DNA from: JAUSNA01 sp964568885
GTDB lineage: Bacteria; Patescibacteriota; Microgenomatia; Levybacterales; GWA1-39-11
DNA length: 12,346 bases
NCBI GenBank assembly: GCA_964568885.1
Contig: CAZMSF010000030.1
Span: forward strand, 1-12,346
Direction of reading: 5' to 3'
Shown piece by piece: positions 11,947-12,346 of this stretch. Position numbers and translations under genes: made by a program. The notes below the pieces were generated by a model. The model saw only the letters and a list, made by a program, of their open reading frames with translations, did no database searches and was not told the DNA's origin. Each line of letters begins with the position of its first letter. Within the stretch, counting starts at the first letter, position 1.

Positions 11947-12346
11947 ATGGACACAAAATATTACATCGCCAATTGGAAATCCCACAAAACCAAAGATGAG
12001 GCAGTTGCATTTTTTGAACATCTTAAGGCCAATATTTCCGAAAGCGACATTAAAAATAAAGAGATAGTCATTGCTCCTCCGATGACGCTGCTTGCAAAGT
12101 GCAGGTACTTGACCGACAAGAATGAGCTTCCCGTTAGTTTGTCCGCCCAAAACGTTTCTTCTTTCCCCGAAGGGGCATACACGGGTGAGGTGAATGCCAA
12201 ACAGGTGAAGGAGTTTGCAAAGTATGTTATTATCGGTCATTCCGAAAGAAGAAAGTATCTCCATGAGAATGAAGCCGATATAGAAAACAAGGTCCGCGAG
12301 GCACACGAAAATGGTCTTACCGTTATTCAGTGTATACAGGATGAAA
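11947..12346 (+). CDS. tpiA: Triosephosphate isomerase, N-terminal part (3' truncated)
   Basis: The first 133 codons of a cytosolic TIM-barrel enzyme interconverting dihydroxyacetone phosphate and glyceraldehyde 3-phosphate; the gene runs off the window. ANWKSHK (8-14) holds the catalytic Asn and Lys near the start. SAQNVSSFPEGAYTGEV (residues 66-82) is the conserved dimer-interface loop, and IIGHSERRKY holds the catalytic His. The catalytic Glu and phosphate loop lie beyond the edge. The usual CVGE element after the His helix reads CIQDE here, a departure from most bacterial enzymes. The ATG is the first in frame after the promoter, and the protein begins right at the family N-terminus. Confidence 0.92.
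   Translation, partial: MDTKYYIANWKSHKTKDEAVAFFEHLKANISESDIKNKEIVIAPPMTLLAKCRYLTDKNELPVSLSAQNVSSFPEGAYTGEVNAKQVKEFAKYVIIGHSERRKYLHENEADIENKVREAHENGLTVIQCIQDE

Noticed and set aside
11938..12306. Minus-strand open frame inside tpiA
   Set aside because: It lies opposite an unmistakable triosephosphate isomerase reading frame and has no family features.
1..12346. UGA recoding as in some candidate phyla
   Set aside because: UGA ends several full-length proteins at the expected C-terminus (pyrC, helicase, reductase, methyltransferase), so it is a normal stop.

Overview
The window looks like a compact chromosomal segment from a bacterium, most likely a member of the Candidate Phyla Radiation (Patescibacteria). 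This is an inference from several points taken together. Genes are densely packed and often overlap. The UvrD-type helicase is short. A FemX-like aminoacyl-transferase and a divergent triosephosphate isomerase are present. Shine-Dalgarno sequences are almost absent. UGA is used as a normal stop codon (for example at the ends of pyrC, the helicase and the DUF5677 gene), which argues against the recoded Gracilibacteria/Absconditabacteria and against Mollicutes. No rRNA, tRNA, CRISPR array or transposase is visible.

Layout. 1-605: 3' part of a DnaQ/UvrC-Cho-type GIY-YIG nuclease gene. 579-1115 (-): RibD-C/DHFR-fold reductase, overlapping the first gene tail to tail. 1224-2855: an AT-rich divergent pair, a SAM methyltransferase (-) and a family 2 glycosyltransferase (+), probably an acquired glycan-modification cassette. 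2949-3905 (-): a DUF5677-like protein. 4024-4854 (+): an ATP-cone domain fused to a PD-(D/E)XK (Mrr-like) nuclease, followed after 2 bases by pyrC (dihydroorotase, CAD-like). 5944-6489 (+): an unknown protein. 6496-7608 (-): a class 1-like dihydroorotate dehydrogenase. 7739-8987 (+): a three-gene operon of nickel superoxide dismutase (sodN), its maturation protease (sodX) and a membrane-anchored methyltransferase, with each stop overlapping the next start by one base. 8980-11863 (-): a UvrD/PcrA-like helicase and a FemX-like transferase separated by one base. 11947-end (+): the 5' part of tpiA.

Functional themes. PyrC and PyrD carry out two consecutive steps of de novo pyrimidine synthesis (carbamoyl aspartate to dihydroorotate to orotate). 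The gene in front of pyrC encodes a probable nucleotide-sensing nuclease, which is the most intriguing association here. SodN and SodX form a self-contained superoxide-detoxification module: SodX should expose the N-terminal His-Cys hook of SodN. The first methyltransferase, the glycosyltransferase and the FemX protein point to envelope or glycan modification.

Regulation. Most gene starts lie directly downstream of a recognisable -10 box, commonly only 5-8 bases away and without any ribosome-binding site. This suggests leaderless transcription as the default mode. Two palindromes look like operators: one inside the sodN promoter spacer, the other between the divergent DUF5677 and ATP-cone nuclease genes.
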